This document shows, piece by piece, positions 48,265 to 57,367 of a stretch of DNA of 64,000 nt. The notes under the pieces were generated by a model. The model saw nothing but the letters and a program-made list of their open reading frames with translations, made no database searches and was not told where the DNA came from. Every line of letters begins with the position of its first letter. The stretch's first letter is position 1. Both the position numbers and the translations under genes were made by a program. The stretch is from assembly GCA_002837415.1 (NCBI GenBank), contig PJCV01000007.1, forward strand, positions 1-64,000, in the 5' to 3' direction. The stretch is from Actinomycetales bacterium SN12. GTDB taxonomy: Bacteria > Actinomycetota > Actinomycetes > Actinomycetales > Microbacteriaceae.

Positions 48265-48978
48265 TCAGGCGCGCGGCTTGCTGGCGCGGTGCAGCGCGAC
48301 GATCCCGAACGAGAGGTTGCGGTACTCGACATCCGCCCAGCCCGCCTCGCGGATCCACGTCGCCAGGGTGCGCTGATCCGGCCAGTCGCGGATCGACTCG
48401 TTCAGGTAGTCGTAGGCGTCGCCATTGGTTCCCGCGAGACGTGCGACCCGCGGCAGCACCTGCGCGTTGTAGAAGTCGTAGAACCCGCGGAAGAAGCGCC
48501 CGGGAGGGGTGGAGAACTCGTTGATCACCATGCGTCCGCCGGGCTTGGTGACGCGCAGCAGCTCGCGCAGCGCCTTCTTCGGGTCCTGCACATTGCGCAG
48601 CCCGTACGACATGGTGACCGCGTCGAACTCCTCATCGCCGAACGGCAGGTCCGTGGCATCCGCCTCGACGAAGGTGATGTTGTGCAGGTGGCCGTGCCTG
48701 CGGCGGCCCTCCGCCAGCATGCCGGGGGAGAAGTCGGCGGCGACGACCTGCGCTCCGCTCGCGGCGAGGGATGCCGAGGAGGATGCCGTGCCCGCGGCCA
48801 GATCGAGGATCCGCTCGCCGCGCTTCGGCGCGACCGCCCGGGTCGTCGCCGCCCGCCACAGCGCGTCGTTGCCGAGGGTCATGACCGTGTTCGTGCGGTC
48901 GTACCCCTTCGCGACCTGGTCGAACATGCCGCTGACGCGGGAGGGGTTCTTGCCGAGATCGGCGCGGTTCGGCTGCAT
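48265..48978 (-). CDS. menG: demethylmenaquinone methyltransferase
   Basis: SAM-dependent methyltransferase (UbiE/MenG) of 237 residues that completes menaquinone. Motifs: SRVSGMFDQVAKGYDRTN, SAM-binding ILDLAAGTASSSASLAASGAQVVAADFS, FDAVTMSYGLRNVQDP, and PGGRMVINEFSTP. ATG 48978 has TAGGAT six bases upstream. Because the window has menaquinone genes only, the menG assignment is preferred to ubiE. Confidence 0.94.
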   Translation of the reverse strand: MQPNRADLGKNPSRVSGMFDQVAKGYDRTNTVMTLGNDALWRAATTRAVAPKRGERILDLAAGTASSSASLAASGAQVVAADFSPGMLAEGRRRHGHLHNITFVEADATDLPFGDEEFDAVTMSYGLRNVQDPKKALRELLRVTKPGGRMVINEFSTPPGRFFRGFYDFYNAQVLPRVARLAGTNGDAYDYLNESIRDWPDQRTLATWIREAGWADVEYRNLSFGIVALHRASKPRA

Positions 48979-48984
48979 GCTTCG

Positions 48985-48990
48985 ATCCTA
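48985..48990 (-). promoter_or_regulatory. -10 element, leaderless promoter of menG
   Basis: TAGGAT on the minus strand, six bases before ATG 48978. Confidence 0.65.
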
Positions 48991-49043
48991 AAGCGACCGG
49001 ATGCCGTGCGCTTCGCGCATCGGGGCACGTCCGGGCCCGGGCA

Positions 49044-49049
49044 TAGACT
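49044..49049 (+). promoter_or_regulatory. -10 element, leaderless promoter of DUF402 gene
   Basis: TAGACT, six bases before GTG 49056; divergent from the menG promoter 54 bases away. Confidence 0.65.
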
Positions 49050-49055
49050 CGCCGG

Positions 49056-49610
49056 GTGATCGCGAACCGACCCGAGCCCGGCACGCCGATGGCCATGACC
49101 TGGCGGAAGTGGGATGGCTCGCCGCACTGGAACAACGACGTCGTCTACCTGGGCGCCGACGAGTGGGGCGATTGGGTGGGACAGCCAGTCGGGTGGCGCA
49201 GTCACCGGCCCGGCGCCGACTTCGTCGCCGAGTCGCCGAACGTCACGCTCGTGCCGCGCGAGCACACCGATTTCGCGCTCACCGTGCATCGCGGGCATCC
49301 CCGCCATCTGCGGGTCTACATCGACCTCGCGTGGGATCTGCGCTGGACAGACGATCCTCGGCTGTCGACGGCGATCGACATGGACCTCGACGTGGTGCGA
49401 CGGCTCAACGAGCAGGGCACCTATGTCGACGACCGCGACGAGTGGGCCGAGCACAGCATCCGCTACGGCTACCCGGCCGAGGTCATGACCCACCTCGAAA
49501 CGCGCGCCCTCGAACTCGAGGACCAGGTGCGCGCGCAGGTCGCCCCGTTCGACGACGCCACCGTCGATCCGTGGATCGACCGCCTCATCGCGCTCGGCCT
49601 CGACCGCTGA
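49056..49610 (+). CDS. DUF402-domain protein
   Basis: Protein of 184 residues with the DUF402 beta-barrel: TWRKWDGSPHWNNDVVYLG, HLRVYIDLAWDLRW, DMDLDVVRRLNEQGTYVDDRDEW. Characterised DUF402 proteins of firmicutes are nucleoside-diphosphate phosphatases (Ntdp), which need the conserved Asp residues seen here (DIDL/ DMDLDV). The cellular role in this organism is unknown. Lies between menG and menF. Confidence 0.85.
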   Translation: MIANRPEPGTPMAMTWRKWDGSPHWNNDVVYLGADEWGDWVGQPVGWRSHRPGADFVAESPNVTLVPREHTDFALTVHRGHPRHLRVYIDLAWDLRWTDDPRLSTAIDMDLDVVRRLNEQGTYVDDRDEWAEHSIRYGYPAEVMTHLETRALELEDQVRAQVAPFDDATVDPWIDRLIALGLDR

Positions 49611-49647
49611 CGCCCGCCGCGCGAATCTCGCGCCCGCACCCGGCCGA

Positions 49648-49653
49648 TAGGCT
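49648..49653 (+). promoter_or_regulatory. -10 element, leaderless promoter of menF
   Basis: TAGGCT, six bases before GTG 49660. Confidence 0.65.
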
Positions 49654-49659
49654 GTAGGG

Positions 49660-50928
49660 GTGAGCAGCATCCGCTTGGTCGCGCAGACCCGCGAGATCCC
49701 ACCCGTGGACGATCTGCTGGCACACACCTCCGCCGTCCGGCCCCTGGCCTGGCTGCGCCGTGGCGAGGGGATCGTGGCCGCCGGTGACGGTATCGCCGCG
49801 GTCATCCGCATTCCGGCCGGCTCCGGACGCACTCGCAGCGACGTCATCGCCGACGCGTGGCGCGAGATCGCGGCCCTGGCCGAGATCGACGACGACGTGC
49901 GCCTCTCGGGCACCGGGCTCGTCGGCTTCGGCGCGCTGGCCTTCGATGAGGACTCGTCGTCCGACAGCGTGCTGCTCGTGCCGCAGACGGTGATCGGCCT
50001 CCGTGACGGACGCAGCTGGATCACGCGCATCCGCCCGGCTGCCGACGCCGACTTCGCCCCGATCCCCGACGCTGCACCCCTCGGCCCGCACTGGGCCGGC
50101 CGCGTCGGGCCCGGCGCGCAGACGCCGCAGGGGTATCAGGATGCCGTGCGGCGCGCGCTCGACGAGATCGCCGCCGGCGTGTACAGCAAGGTCGTGCTCG
50201 CCCGCGACCTGACCGGCACCGTCCCCGGCGACGCCGACCTGCGACGCCTCGTGCGCGCGCTCGCGACCGGGTACCCCGACACGTGGACCTTCGCCGTCGA
50301 CGGCCTCATCGGCGCCAGCCCCGAGACGCTGGTCACCGCACACGAGCGAGTGGTCACGGCACGCGTGCTGGCCGGCACCGCGGCGCGCGGCGCCGACCCG
50401 TCCGAGGATCATGCGGCGTCCGCTGCGCTCGCCGCGAGCGGCAAGGATCTCGACGAGCACCGGTACGCCGTGCAGAGCGTTCTCGCCGCGCTCGACCCGC
50501 ACACCAGCGCGCTCGATGCTGAGGCCGAGCCGTTCGTGCTCGAGCTGCCCAATCTCTTCCATCTCGCGACCGACGTGGCGGGGCAGCTGAGCGACGGCGC
50601 CTCGTCGCTCGACCTGGTCGGGGCGATGCATCCCACCGCGGCTGTCGCCGGCACGCCGACGGATGCCGCGATCGCCGCGATCCGCCGCATCGAGCCCTTC
50701 GACCGGGGGCGCTACGCCGGGCCGGTCGGCTGGATCGACGCCGCCGGCGACGGCGAATGGGCGATCGCGCTGCGCTGCGCGCAGTTCGGCGACGCCCCTC
50801 GAGCGGCATCCGGTGCGCGGCGCGTCACGGCGTACGCCGGCGCGGGCATCGTCGCGGGCAGCGAGCCGGAGTCTGAGCTGCTCGAGACGCGCGTGAAATT
50901 CCGGCCGCTCGTCGACGCTCTCGCGTGA
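49660..50928 (+). CDS. menF: isochorismate synthase
   Basis: Chorismate-binding enzyme of 422 residues that turns chorismate into isochorismate for menaquinone. Catalytic-domain blocks: GYQDAVRRALDEIAAGVYSKVVLARDL, TFAVDGLIGASPETLV, TARVLAGTAARG, LDEHRYAVQSVLAALDP, MHPTAAVAGTPTDAAI and the GRYAGPVGWIDAAGDGEWAIALRCA end. A salicylate or siderophore role is less likely since menD, menA and menG lie close by. GTG 49660. Confidence 0.92.
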   Translation: MSSIRLVAQTREIPPVDDLLAHTSAVRPLAWLRRGEGIVAAGDGIAAVIRIPAGSGRTRSDVIADAWREIAALAEIDDDVRLSGTGLVGFGALAFDEDSSSDSVLLVPQTVIGLRDGRSWITRIRPAADADFAPIPDAAPLGPHWAGRVGPGAQTPQGYQDAVRRALDEIAAGVYSKVVLARDLTGTVPGDADLRRLVRALATGYPDTWTFAVDGLIGASPETLVTAHERVVTARVLAGTAARGADPSEDHAASAALAASGKDLDEHRYAVQSVLAALDPHTSALDAEAEPFVLELPNLFHLATDVAGQLSDGASSLDLVGAMHPTAAVAGTPTDAAIAAIRRIEPFDRGRYAGPVGWIDAAGDGEWAIALRCAQFGDAPRAASGARRVTAYAGAGIVAGSEPESELLETRVKFRPLVDALA

Positions 50929-50973
50929 GTGGTCGCTGCGCGCCCGCCGTGCCGTCACCCGTCGCCGCGAAGG

Positions 50974-50979
50974 TAGGGT
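50974..50979 (+). promoter_or_regulatory. -10 element, leaderless promoter of prenyl synthase gene
   Basis: TAGGGT, seven bases before GTG 50987. Confidence 0.65.
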
Positions 50980-50986
50980 TGAGTAC

Positions 50987-52048
50987 GTGACTTCAGGCCC
51001 CGCGACCCCGGGCACGCGACTGGCGAGCCGACTCGGCTTCAGCGACCGCATCTTCCTCGGCCCGGGCGCGCGTCGCGTCGCCTCGCGCATCGAGGCCGGT
51101 CTCGACCTGGTCGAGGCGGGCATCGCCGAAGAGGTCAAGGTCGCCGACTCGATCGCGGATGCCGCCGCACGCTACCTCTACGAGGCCGGCGGCAAGCGCA
51201 TCCGTCCGGTGCTCACTCTGCTCACCGCCCAGCTCGGCGACGGCAGCACCGCCGCAGTGGTCGACGTCGCCAAGGCGCTCGAGCTCACCCACCTCGGCTC
51301 GCTGTACCACGACGACGTCATGGACGGTGCCGACACCCGCCGCGGCGTGCCCGCCGCCCACGCGGTGTGGGGCAACAACGTCGCGATCCTCACCGGCGAC
51401 ATCCTGTTCTCGCGCGCCAGCCAGATCATGTCCCGGTACGGCGACCGCGCGATGCGCCTGCAGGCCGACACGTTCGAGCGTCTCGTGCTCGGCCAGCTCC
51501 GCGAGACCGTGGGTGCGCAGCCGGGCGACGACCCGATCGACTTCTACATCCAGGTGCTCGCCGACAAGACCGGCTCGCTGATCGCTGCGGCCACCAAGGG
51601 CGGTGCGATCTTCTCGAACGCGCCGGCCGAGTTCGAGGAGCCGCTGCGCGTCTACGGCGAGAAGGTGGGCGTGGCCTTCCAGCTGCTCGACGACGTGATC
51701 GACCTCTCGGCCGACGCCGAGGAGACCGGCAAGGTGCCGGGCACCGACCTGCGCGCGGGCGTGCCGACGATGCCGTCGCTGCTGCTGAAGACGAGCACGG
51801 CTCCTGAGGACGTCGACCTCGCGCGCCGCATCGATGAGGGCGTCGCGCGCATCGCCGAGGGCGCAGACCCCGGCGTGCTCGACGGACCGCTCGCTGAGCT
51901 GCGTGACAACGATGCCACCGCGCGCACCCTGACTCTCGCCCGCACCTGGACGGCCGACGCCGTCGCCGCGCTCGAGCCGCTGCCCAAGGGCACCGTGCGC
52001 GACGCGCTGACCCGGTTTGCGGAGACTCTCGCTGATCGCAGCAGCTGA
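50987..52048 (+). CDS. long-chain polyprenyl diphosphate synthase
   Basis: All-trans prenyl chain elongating enzyme of 353 residues that makes the isoprenoid tail for menaquinone. First Asp-rich motif LYHDDVMDGADTRRG near 105-120 and second QLLDDVIDLSADAEETGK near 230-247 are intact; GGKRIRPVLTLLTA is the substrate-binding site. Chain length (C35-C60) cannot be read from sequence. Lies between menF and the FprA-like gene, all on the same strand. Confidence 0.92.
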   Translation: MTSGPATPGTRLASRLGFSDRIFLGPGARRVASRIEAGLDLVEAGIAEEVKVADSIADAAARYLYEAGGKRIRPVLTLLTAQLGDGSTAAVVDVAKALELTHLGSLYHDDVMDGADTRRGVPAAHAVWGNNVAILTGDILFSRASQIMSRYGDRAMRLQADTFERLVLGQLRETVGAQPGDDPIDFYIQVLADKTGSLIAAATKGGAIFSNAPAEFEEPLRVYGEKVGVAFQLLDDVIDLSADAEETGKVPGTDLRAGVPTMPSLLLKTSTAPEDVDLARRIDEGVARIAEGADPGVLDGPLAELRDNDATARTLTLARTWTADAVAALEPLPKGTVRDALTRFAETLADRSS

Positions 52049-52061
52049 CGGAAGGAACCCC

Positions 52062-53435
52062 ATGACGAAGCTCAAGCTGGCCATCGTCGGGGCGGGACCG
52101 GCAGGCATCTACGCCGCCGACCTCCTGCTCAAGGCCGAGCGCAAGTTCGATGTGTCCATCGACCTGTTCGAGCAGCTGCCCGCACCCTACGGTCTGGTCC
52201 GCTACGGCGTCGCCCCCGATCACCCGCGCATCAAGGGGATCATCACGGCGCTGCGCGACGTGCTGGACCGGGGTGACATCCGCCTGTTCGGCAACGTGCG
52301 CTTCGGCACCGACATCACGATCGACGACCTCAAGCGCCACTACAACGCGGTGATCTTCGCCACCGGCGCCGTGCGCGACTCGTCGCTCGACATCCCCGGC
52401 ATCGACGCTGATCACTCGTTCGGCGCGGCTGAGTACGTGAGCTGGTTCGACGGGCATCCGGATGTCCCCCGCGAGTGGAGTCTGGATGCCGAATCGGTCG
52501 GCGTCATCGGCAACGGCAACGTCGCGCTCGACGTCGCCCGCATGCTCGCCAAGCACGCCGACGACCTGCTGGTCACCGAGGTGCCCGAGAACGTCTACCA
52601 GGGCCTGAAGGCCAGCCGCATCACCGACGTGCACGTGTTCGGCCGTCGCGGCCCTGCGCAGGTGAAGTTCACCCCGCTCGAGCTGCGCGAGCTGGGCGAG
52701 CTGCGCGACGTCGACATGGTCGTGTACGACGAGGACTTCGACTACGACGAGGCATCGCTCCAGGCGGTCGCTAGCAACAAGCAGGTCATGGTGATGGACC
52801 GCGTCATGCAGTCGTGGCGCAAGCTCGACTCGGTGAACAACGCGGGCGGCACGGCATCCCGTCGCCTGCACCTGCACTTCTGGGCGCGCCCGGTCGAGGT
52901 GAAGAAGGATGAGAACGGTCGCGTCGCGGCGCTCGTCTACGAGCGCACGAAGTCCGATGGCGCCGGCGGCGCGGTCGGCACCGGCGAGGTGCGCGAGGTG
53001 CCGATGCAGGCCCTGTACCGCGCGATCGGCTACTTCGGATCGCCGCTGCCCGGTGTGCCGTTCGACAAGAAGCACGGCGTGATCCCCAACCGCGAGGGGC
53101 AGGTGCTCGAGACGAAGTCCAACCAGCTCGTGCCCGGCATCTACGCCACCGGCTGGATCAAGCGCGGGCCGGTCGGCCTGATCGGCCACACCAAGTCGGA
53201 TGCCATGGAGACCGTGCGGCATCTGATCAACGACCAGGGCTCGTGGTGGCAGCCGGAGGACCCGTCCGACGAGGCGATCCCGGCGCTGCTCGCCGAGCGG
53301 GGTGTGGCATGGACCGACCTCGAGGGCTGGCACCGGCTCGACGCGCACGAGATCGATCTCGGTGCCCCGCATGAGCGCGCGCGGGTGAAGCTCGTGCCGC
53401 GCGAGGAGATGGTGCGCATCTCGCGCGCGGAGTGA
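52062..53435 (+). CDS. FprA-like ferredoxin/adrenodoxin-NADP reductase
   Basis: FAD enzyme of 457 residues passing electrons between NADPH and ferredoxin. FAD motif VGAGPAGIYAADLL near 8-21, GVAPDHPRIKGI, NADP motif VIGNGNVALDVARMLAK near 148-164, FGRRGPAQVKFTPLELREL, and the C-terminal GWIKRGPVGLIGHTKSDA are those of FprA of Mycobacterium. ATG 52062 follows GGAAGGAA. It may supply reduced ferredoxin to P450 or desaturation steps; nothing nearby fixes the partner. Confidence 0.92.
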   Translation: MTKLKLAIVGAGPAGIYAADLLLKAERKFDVSIDLFEQLPAPYGLVRYGVAPDHPRIKGIITALRDVLDRGDIRLFGNVRFGTDITIDDLKRHYNAVIFATGAVRDSSLDIPGIDADHSFGAAEYVSWFDGHPDVPREWSLDAESVGVIGNGNVALDVARMLAKHADDLLVTEVPENVYQGLKASRITDVHVFGRRGPAQVKFTPLELRELGELRDVDMVVYDEDFDYDEASLQAVASNKQVMVMDRVMQSWRKLDSVNNAGGTASRRLHLHFWARPVEVKKDENGRVAALVYERTKSDGAGGAVGTGEVREVPMQALYRAIGYFGSPLPGVPFDKKHGVIPNREGQVLETKSNQLVPGIYATGWIKRGPVGLIGHTKSDAMETVRHLINDQGSWWQPEDPSDEAIPALLAERGVAWTDLEGWHRLDAHEIDLGAPHERARVKLVPREEMVRISRAE

Positions 53436-53449
53436 GCACTCGCGCCCGC

Positions 53450-53455
53450 TAGGTT
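53450..53455 (+). promoter_or_regulatory. -10 element, leaderless promoter of hydrolase
   Basis: TAGGTT, six bases before ATG 53462. Confidence 0.65.
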
Positions 53456-53461
53456 GAAGGC

Positions 53462-54463
53462 ATGGCCGAGTGGGTTCCCGATGTCCTCGGTGAGGGCTTC
53501 CAGCAGCTCACCCTGCCGCTCGGAGACGACGTCGAGGGGGAGGTCGTCGCGACGGTCGTGCGCTCGCTGCCCGATCCCGTGCCGTGGTGGCGGATGGGTG
53601 GTGACCGCCGCCCGCTTGGCGACGTCGACGTGCTCTACGTGCACGGCTGGTCGGACTACTTCTTCCAGAAGCGGCTCGCCCGATTCTGGAACGATCGCGG
53701 AACGCGGTTCTTCGCCCTGGACCTGCGAAAGTACGGCCGCAGCCTGCGACCTGGCCAGACGCCCGGCTACGTGACGGATCTCGCCGAGTACGACGCCGAC
53801 ATCGCGGCGGCGCTGGAGGCGAGAGGGGATGCCTCGGGCCGGCGCCTCGTGCTGCTCGGCCACTCCACCGGTGGACTCATCCTCAGCCTGTGGGCCTCGC
53901 GCCATCCGCGTGACGTCGACGCGGTCATCCTCAACGCGCCGTGGCTGGAGTTCCAGCTCGGCGCCGCCCGTGCGGCGATCGCCCCGATGGTCGAACTGCA
54001 GGCCCGGCTGCGCCCGATGGAGGCGGCCCCGCAGGTCGACCTCGGCTTCTACACCCAGGCGCAGCGCGAGGTGGCCGATCCCGACGATCCCGTTGAGGTG
54101 AATCCGCTGTGGCGGCCGGAGCAGGCGATGACCGTGCACGCCGGCTGGCTGCGCGCGGTGCTCGCCGGGCACGCCGCCGTGTCACGCGGCCTGAGCATCG
54201 AGGTGCCGGTCTGCGTGCTGCTCTCGGCCCGGTCCGCTCTGCCCACGCGATGGTCCGATGAGCTGACCTCTGCCGACAGCGTGCTCGTCGTCGACGACAT
54301 CGCCCGGGCGGCGCTCAAGCTCGGCAGCTCGGTGACCGTCGAGCGGATCGACGGGGCGCTGCACGACGTCTTCCTGTCACGCCGCGAAGCGCGCAATGAG
54401 GCATACGCCCGGCTCGACCGCTGGGTGCGGGGCTGGGCGCACGCCGGCTCCTCGCTCAGATGA
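53462..54463 (+). CDS. alpha/beta hydrolase (serine lipase-like)
   Basis: Hydrolase of 333 residues: oxyanion region YVHGWSDYFFQKRLARFW near 60-77, FALDLRKYGRSLRPGQ, nucleophile elbow LLGHSTGGLILSLWASRHP near 135-153, and a C-terminal IDGALHDVFLS His. Similar proteins are annotated as alpha/beta hydrolases or lysophospholipases; the substrate is unknown. The stop overlaps the end of the convergent regulator gene by eight bases. Confidence 0.87.
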   Translation: MAEWVPDVLGEGFQQLTLPLGDDVEGEVVATVVRSLPDPVPWWRMGGDRRPLGDVDVLYVHGWSDYFFQKRLARFWNDRGTRFFALDLRKYGRSLRPGQTPGYVTDLAEYDADIAAALEARGDASGRRLVLLGHSTGGLILSLWASRHPRDVDAVILNAPWLEFQLGAARAAIAPMVELQARLRPMEAAPQVDLGFYTQAQREVADPDDPVEVNPLWRPEQAMTVHAGWLRAVLAGHAAVSRGLSIEVPVCVLLSARSALPTRWSDELTSADSVLVVDDIARAALKLGSSVTVERIDGALHDVFLSRREARNEAYARLDRWVRGWAHAGSSLR

Positions 54464-55100
54464 TCCAGTACATCCGCCGGCACGCCTGTTCGGCGGCATC
54501 CGCATCACCGCGCTGGAACGCGTCTTCCAGATCTGCGCACGCGGTGATGACCGACGGATGCTTGTCGGCCGGCACTTCGTACGTCTGCAGCGCACGCGCG
54601 AGTGCGAGGCTGACCTCGTCGATCAGCGCCTGCTCCAGTGCGTTGCCGCAGCGCGCGGCCAGGTACTCGATCAGCGCGCGCCGCGCGGCAGAGGTCGAGA
54701 CGGCGTCCGACACGTCGGCCGCCACGGCGTGGATGAGCCGGGAGACCGTCTTCACCTCGCTCGGCTTTAGTCGAGGACAGGCCAGGCGCGCGACGATGCT
54801 CGCCTGAAGTCCGGCGAAGACGTGTGCGGTCGCGACCTGACTGGGCGTGACCGACGACACCTCCGTGTACCTGCTCGGGTACATCGTGACCAGGCCGATG
54901 CGCTCGAGCCGCTGCAGCGCCTCGCGGACCGGCGTGCGCGACACCGACAGCTCGACGGCGAGTTCGCTGTCGCGGATCCGTGCTCCCGGAGCGAGTTCGC
55001 CGCTCACGATCCGCTCGCCGATCAGGTGGAACAGCCCATCGGCAAGAAGCTGCTTCTTTGCCGCGATATCCGCTCTCGCGGGTCGTTCGACGTCGATCAT
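54456..55100 (-). CDS. GntR-family regulator, FadR/FCD subgroup
   Basis: Transcription factor of 214 residues: winged helix near 15-80 (LFHLIGERIVSGELAPGARIRDSELAVELSVSRTPVREALQRLERIGLV) and a helical FCD ligand domain near 90-210. ATG 55100 is chosen because GGGGAG lies eight bases upstream; the frame is open further to 55187. FCD regulators sense organic acids or sugars; no metabolic gene is adjacent, so the target is unknown. Confidence 0.88.
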   Translation of the reverse strand: MIDVERPARADIAAKKQLLADGLFHLIGERIVSGELAPGARIRDSELAVELSVSRTPVREALQRLERIGLVTMYPSRYTEVSSVTPSQVATAHVFAGLQASIVARLACPRLKPSEVKTVSRLIHAVAADVSDAVSTSAARRALIEYLAARCGNALEQALIDEVSLALARALQTYEVPADKHPSVITACADLEDAFQRGDADAAEQACRRMYWII

Positions 55101-55227
55101 GTATATCTCCCCAATTGCGCCTGACGGCGCCCCCCGGGTTGCCCCATACAACCCATACACCGGCATTCTACCCAGCGGGCGCGACACGGCCCGCTGCGCT
55201 CATCGGCGGGGTCGCGAGCGTGACCGA

Positions 55228-55301
55228 CCCGCCCGGAAGAGCACGCTCACCGGGCGGGAGAATGCACGAGAGCCGCGCTCATCGAGTGAGCGCGGCTCTC
55301 G
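55228..55301 (-). terminator. two tandem hairpins after yajQ
   Basis: GAGAGCCGCGCTCA at 55268-55281 pairs with TGAGCGCGGCTCTC at 55287-55300 (loop TCGAG), and CCCGCCCGG at 55228-55236 pairs with CCGGGCGGG at 55250-55258. The first is 14 bases after the minus-strand yajQ stop. Confidence 0.8.
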
Positions 55302-55314
55302 GCCGAGACGGTGG

Positions 55315-55803
55315 TCAGCGGTAGTTGATGAACTGCAGGTCGATGTCGAGGTCGCTACCCTTGAGCAGCGCGATCACGGACTGCAGGTCGTCGCGGTTCT
55401 TCGACTGCACGCGCAGCTCGTCGCCCTGGATCTGGCTCTTCACGCCCTTCGGGCCTTCATCGCGGATGATCTTGCCGATCTTCTTCGCGTTTTCGCTCGA
55501 GATGCCGTCCTTCAGGCTCGAGGTCAGGCGGTACTCCTTGCCGCTCGCGACCGGCTCACCGGACTCGAGGCTCTTCAGCGAGATGCCGCGCTTGATCAGC
55601 TTCGACTGGAACACGTCGAGAACCGCGTTCACGCGCTCCTCGGAGTTCGCGACGATCACGATCTGCTCGCCGCTCCACGAGATCGAGGCGCCGGTGCCCT
55701 TGAAGTCGTAGCGCTGCTCGATCTCCTTGCGCGCCTGGTTGAGAGCGTTGTCCGCCTCCTGGTGGTCAACCTTGGAGACGATGTCGAACGAAGAGTCAGC
55801 CAT
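55315..55803 (-). CDS. YajQ-family nucleotide-binding protein
   Basis: Cytosolic protein of 162 residues with two RNP-like halves: [51 protein letters not shown] and a final [14 protein letters not shown]. Members bind nucleotides, and some bind cyclic di-GMP. ATG 55803 has TATGGT seven bases upstream (leaderless), in preference to the upstream GTG/ATG codons of the same frame. Confidence 0.93.
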   Translation of the reverse strand: MADSSFDIVSKVDHQEADNALNQARKEIEQRYDFKGTGASISWSGEQIVIVANSEERVNAVLDVFQSKLIKRGISLKSLESGEPVASGKEYRLTSSLKDGISSENAKKIGKIIRDEGPKGVKSQIQGDELRVQSKNRDDLQSVIALLKGSDLDIDLQFINYR

Positions 55804-55810
55804 GACTACC

Positions 55811-55816
55811 ACCATA
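55811..55816 (-). promoter_or_regulatory. -10 element, leaderless promoter of yajQ
   Basis: TATGGT on the minus strand, seven bases before ATG 55803. Confidence 0.6.
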
Positions 55817-55848
55817 GAGCGTCGGTCGCGATCGCCGAGGGCACTGGA

Positions 55849-57237
55849 TCACTTGCCGTTCCCGTTCCCGTTGCTCTTGCCGTTGCCGTTGCCCTTGCCC
55901 TGCGGGGAGTCGCTCTTCCCGGCGGCCTTGCCGGAGTTCGTCTCCGGCGAGCTTCCGGAGTTGTTCCCCGGGCCGGCGTTCGGGTTTCCGCTCGCGTTCT
56001 CGCCGGTGGTGCTGCCCGCAGTCTTCACCTCCGACTCGGCTGGCTGCGTCGGCTCCGCAGGCTGCACGGGTGACGCCGGCTGGACCGGCTCAACGGGCTC
56101 GACCGGGGTCTCGGCGATCGGCGTGGTGACCGGCTGATCGGCATCCGGAGCGGCGGGCGTCTCCGCCACCTGCGCGGGAGTGACCGCCGGCGTCGGGGAA
56201 GTGCCGGCCGGGGAGGCCATCCAGCCGCCCGCGAACACCGCTGCGGCCGCGGCAGCGGCGGCGAACAGACCCATCGTCCGACGACGCACGGGCCGACGCT
56301 CCTGCACGTCCGGAGTCGTCGCCGAGGCGATCTTCGGCGCCACGGGGGTGGCGATGGAGACCGCCGGCAGCGCCTTCGTCACTCCGGTCGTGTCATCACG
56401 GGCATCCGTCGACATCAGCGACACCTCGTGCACGACCTCGGCGGCCGTCGGGCGCTGGTCGGGCTCGCTGTGGGTCATCCGGCGCAGCAGCTGCGCCCAC
56501 TCGGCTCCGAGTTCGTCCGGGATGCTCGGCGCGCTGACCAGTCGCGCGAGCGCGGTCTGCACGTCGCGGGTGCGCGGGAAGGCCGGCTCGCCGGTGAGCG
56601 ACTCGAGCAGCACCAGCCCGAGCGAGTAGATGTCGGCGGCGGGGGTGATCGGATCGGCGCGCACCTGCTCGGGCGCCATGTACGCGGCTGTTCCGATCGC
56701 GATACCGGGGGAGGTGCGCCTCGCCTCGTCGGGATGGTAGGCGATGCCGAAGTCGGTGAGCTTGGCGGTCCACCCGTCATTGCCGTCGGCACGCGCGAGC
56801 AGCACGTTCGACGGCTTCACGTCGCGGTGCACGATGCCGCGCTGATGCACGACACGCAGGGCGTCCGCGAGGTCGCGACCGATCGCAGCGGCTTCGCGAC
56901 GACTGAGCGGTCCGCGCGTGAGATGGGTGGAGAGCGTGGGGCCGTCGATGAACTCCATCACCAGATAGCGCGGGTGGGGCAGGTCAAGGCTCGCGTCGTA
57001 GAGCGCGACGAGGGAGGGATGCGACAGGGATGCCAGCAGCGCCGTCTCGCTGTGGATCCGTTCGGACTCCAGGGGCATCTCGTCGTCGGCACGCAGCAGC
57101 TTGATGGCGACGGTGCGCCGCAGCAGGGTGTCATGGGCGCGATAGACCATCGAGGTTCCGCCGCGGCCCACGCATCCGTCGAGTCGGTATCGCCCGTCGA
57201 GGAGGGGAGCGGTGACCTCACCGTCGATCGTGTCCAT
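55849..57237 (-). CDS. PknB-type serine/threonine kinase
   Basis: Membrane-anchored kinase of 462 residues. Kinase domain about 14-270: GRGGTSMVYRAHD, VAIKLL, GIVHRDVKPSNVLLA, KLTDFGIAYH and SLGLVLLESLTGEPAFP. One span near 320-340 (TMGLFAAAAAAAAVFAGGWMA) is followed by an extracytoplasmic Pro/Thr/Glu-rich region ending in repeated GN/GK pairs (KGNGNGKSNGNGNGK), with no PASTA repeats. The signal sensed is therefore not peptidoglycan through PASTA. ATG 57237 has GGAG ten bases upstream. Confidence 0.92.
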   Translation of the reverse strand: MDTIDGEVTAPLLDGRYRLDGCVGRGGTSMVYRAHDTLLRRTVAIKLLRADDEMPLESERIHSETALLASLSHPSLVALYDASLDLPHPRYLVMEFIDGPTLSTHLTRGPLSRREAAAIGRDLADALRVVHQRGIVHRDVKPSNVLLARADGNDGWTAKLTDFGIAYHPDEARRTSPGIAIGTAAYMAPEQVRADPITPAADIYSLGLVLLESLTGEPAFPRTRDVQTALARLVSAPSIPDELGAEWAQLLRRMTHSEPDQRPTAAEVVHEVSLMSTDARDDTTGVTKALPAVSIATPVAPKIASATTPDVQERRPVRRRTMGLFAAAAAAAAVFAGGWMASPAGTSPTPAVTPAQVAETPAAPDADQPVTTPIAETPVEPVEPVQPASPVQPAEPTQPAESEVKTAGSTTGENASGNPNAGPGNNSGSSPETNSGKAAGKSDSPQGKGNGNGKSNGNGNGK

Positions 57238-57367
57238 CGGGAACTCCGGAATCCGGCACGGCTCGGGGCGCCGCGACCCTCCCCAAGCTAGGTCGCGCGC
57301 GGGGCGGTCGTCTTCCGCCTTGACGACGATCTTCGAACGTGCAAGGCGCAGGGTCGGTGCTATGGCC

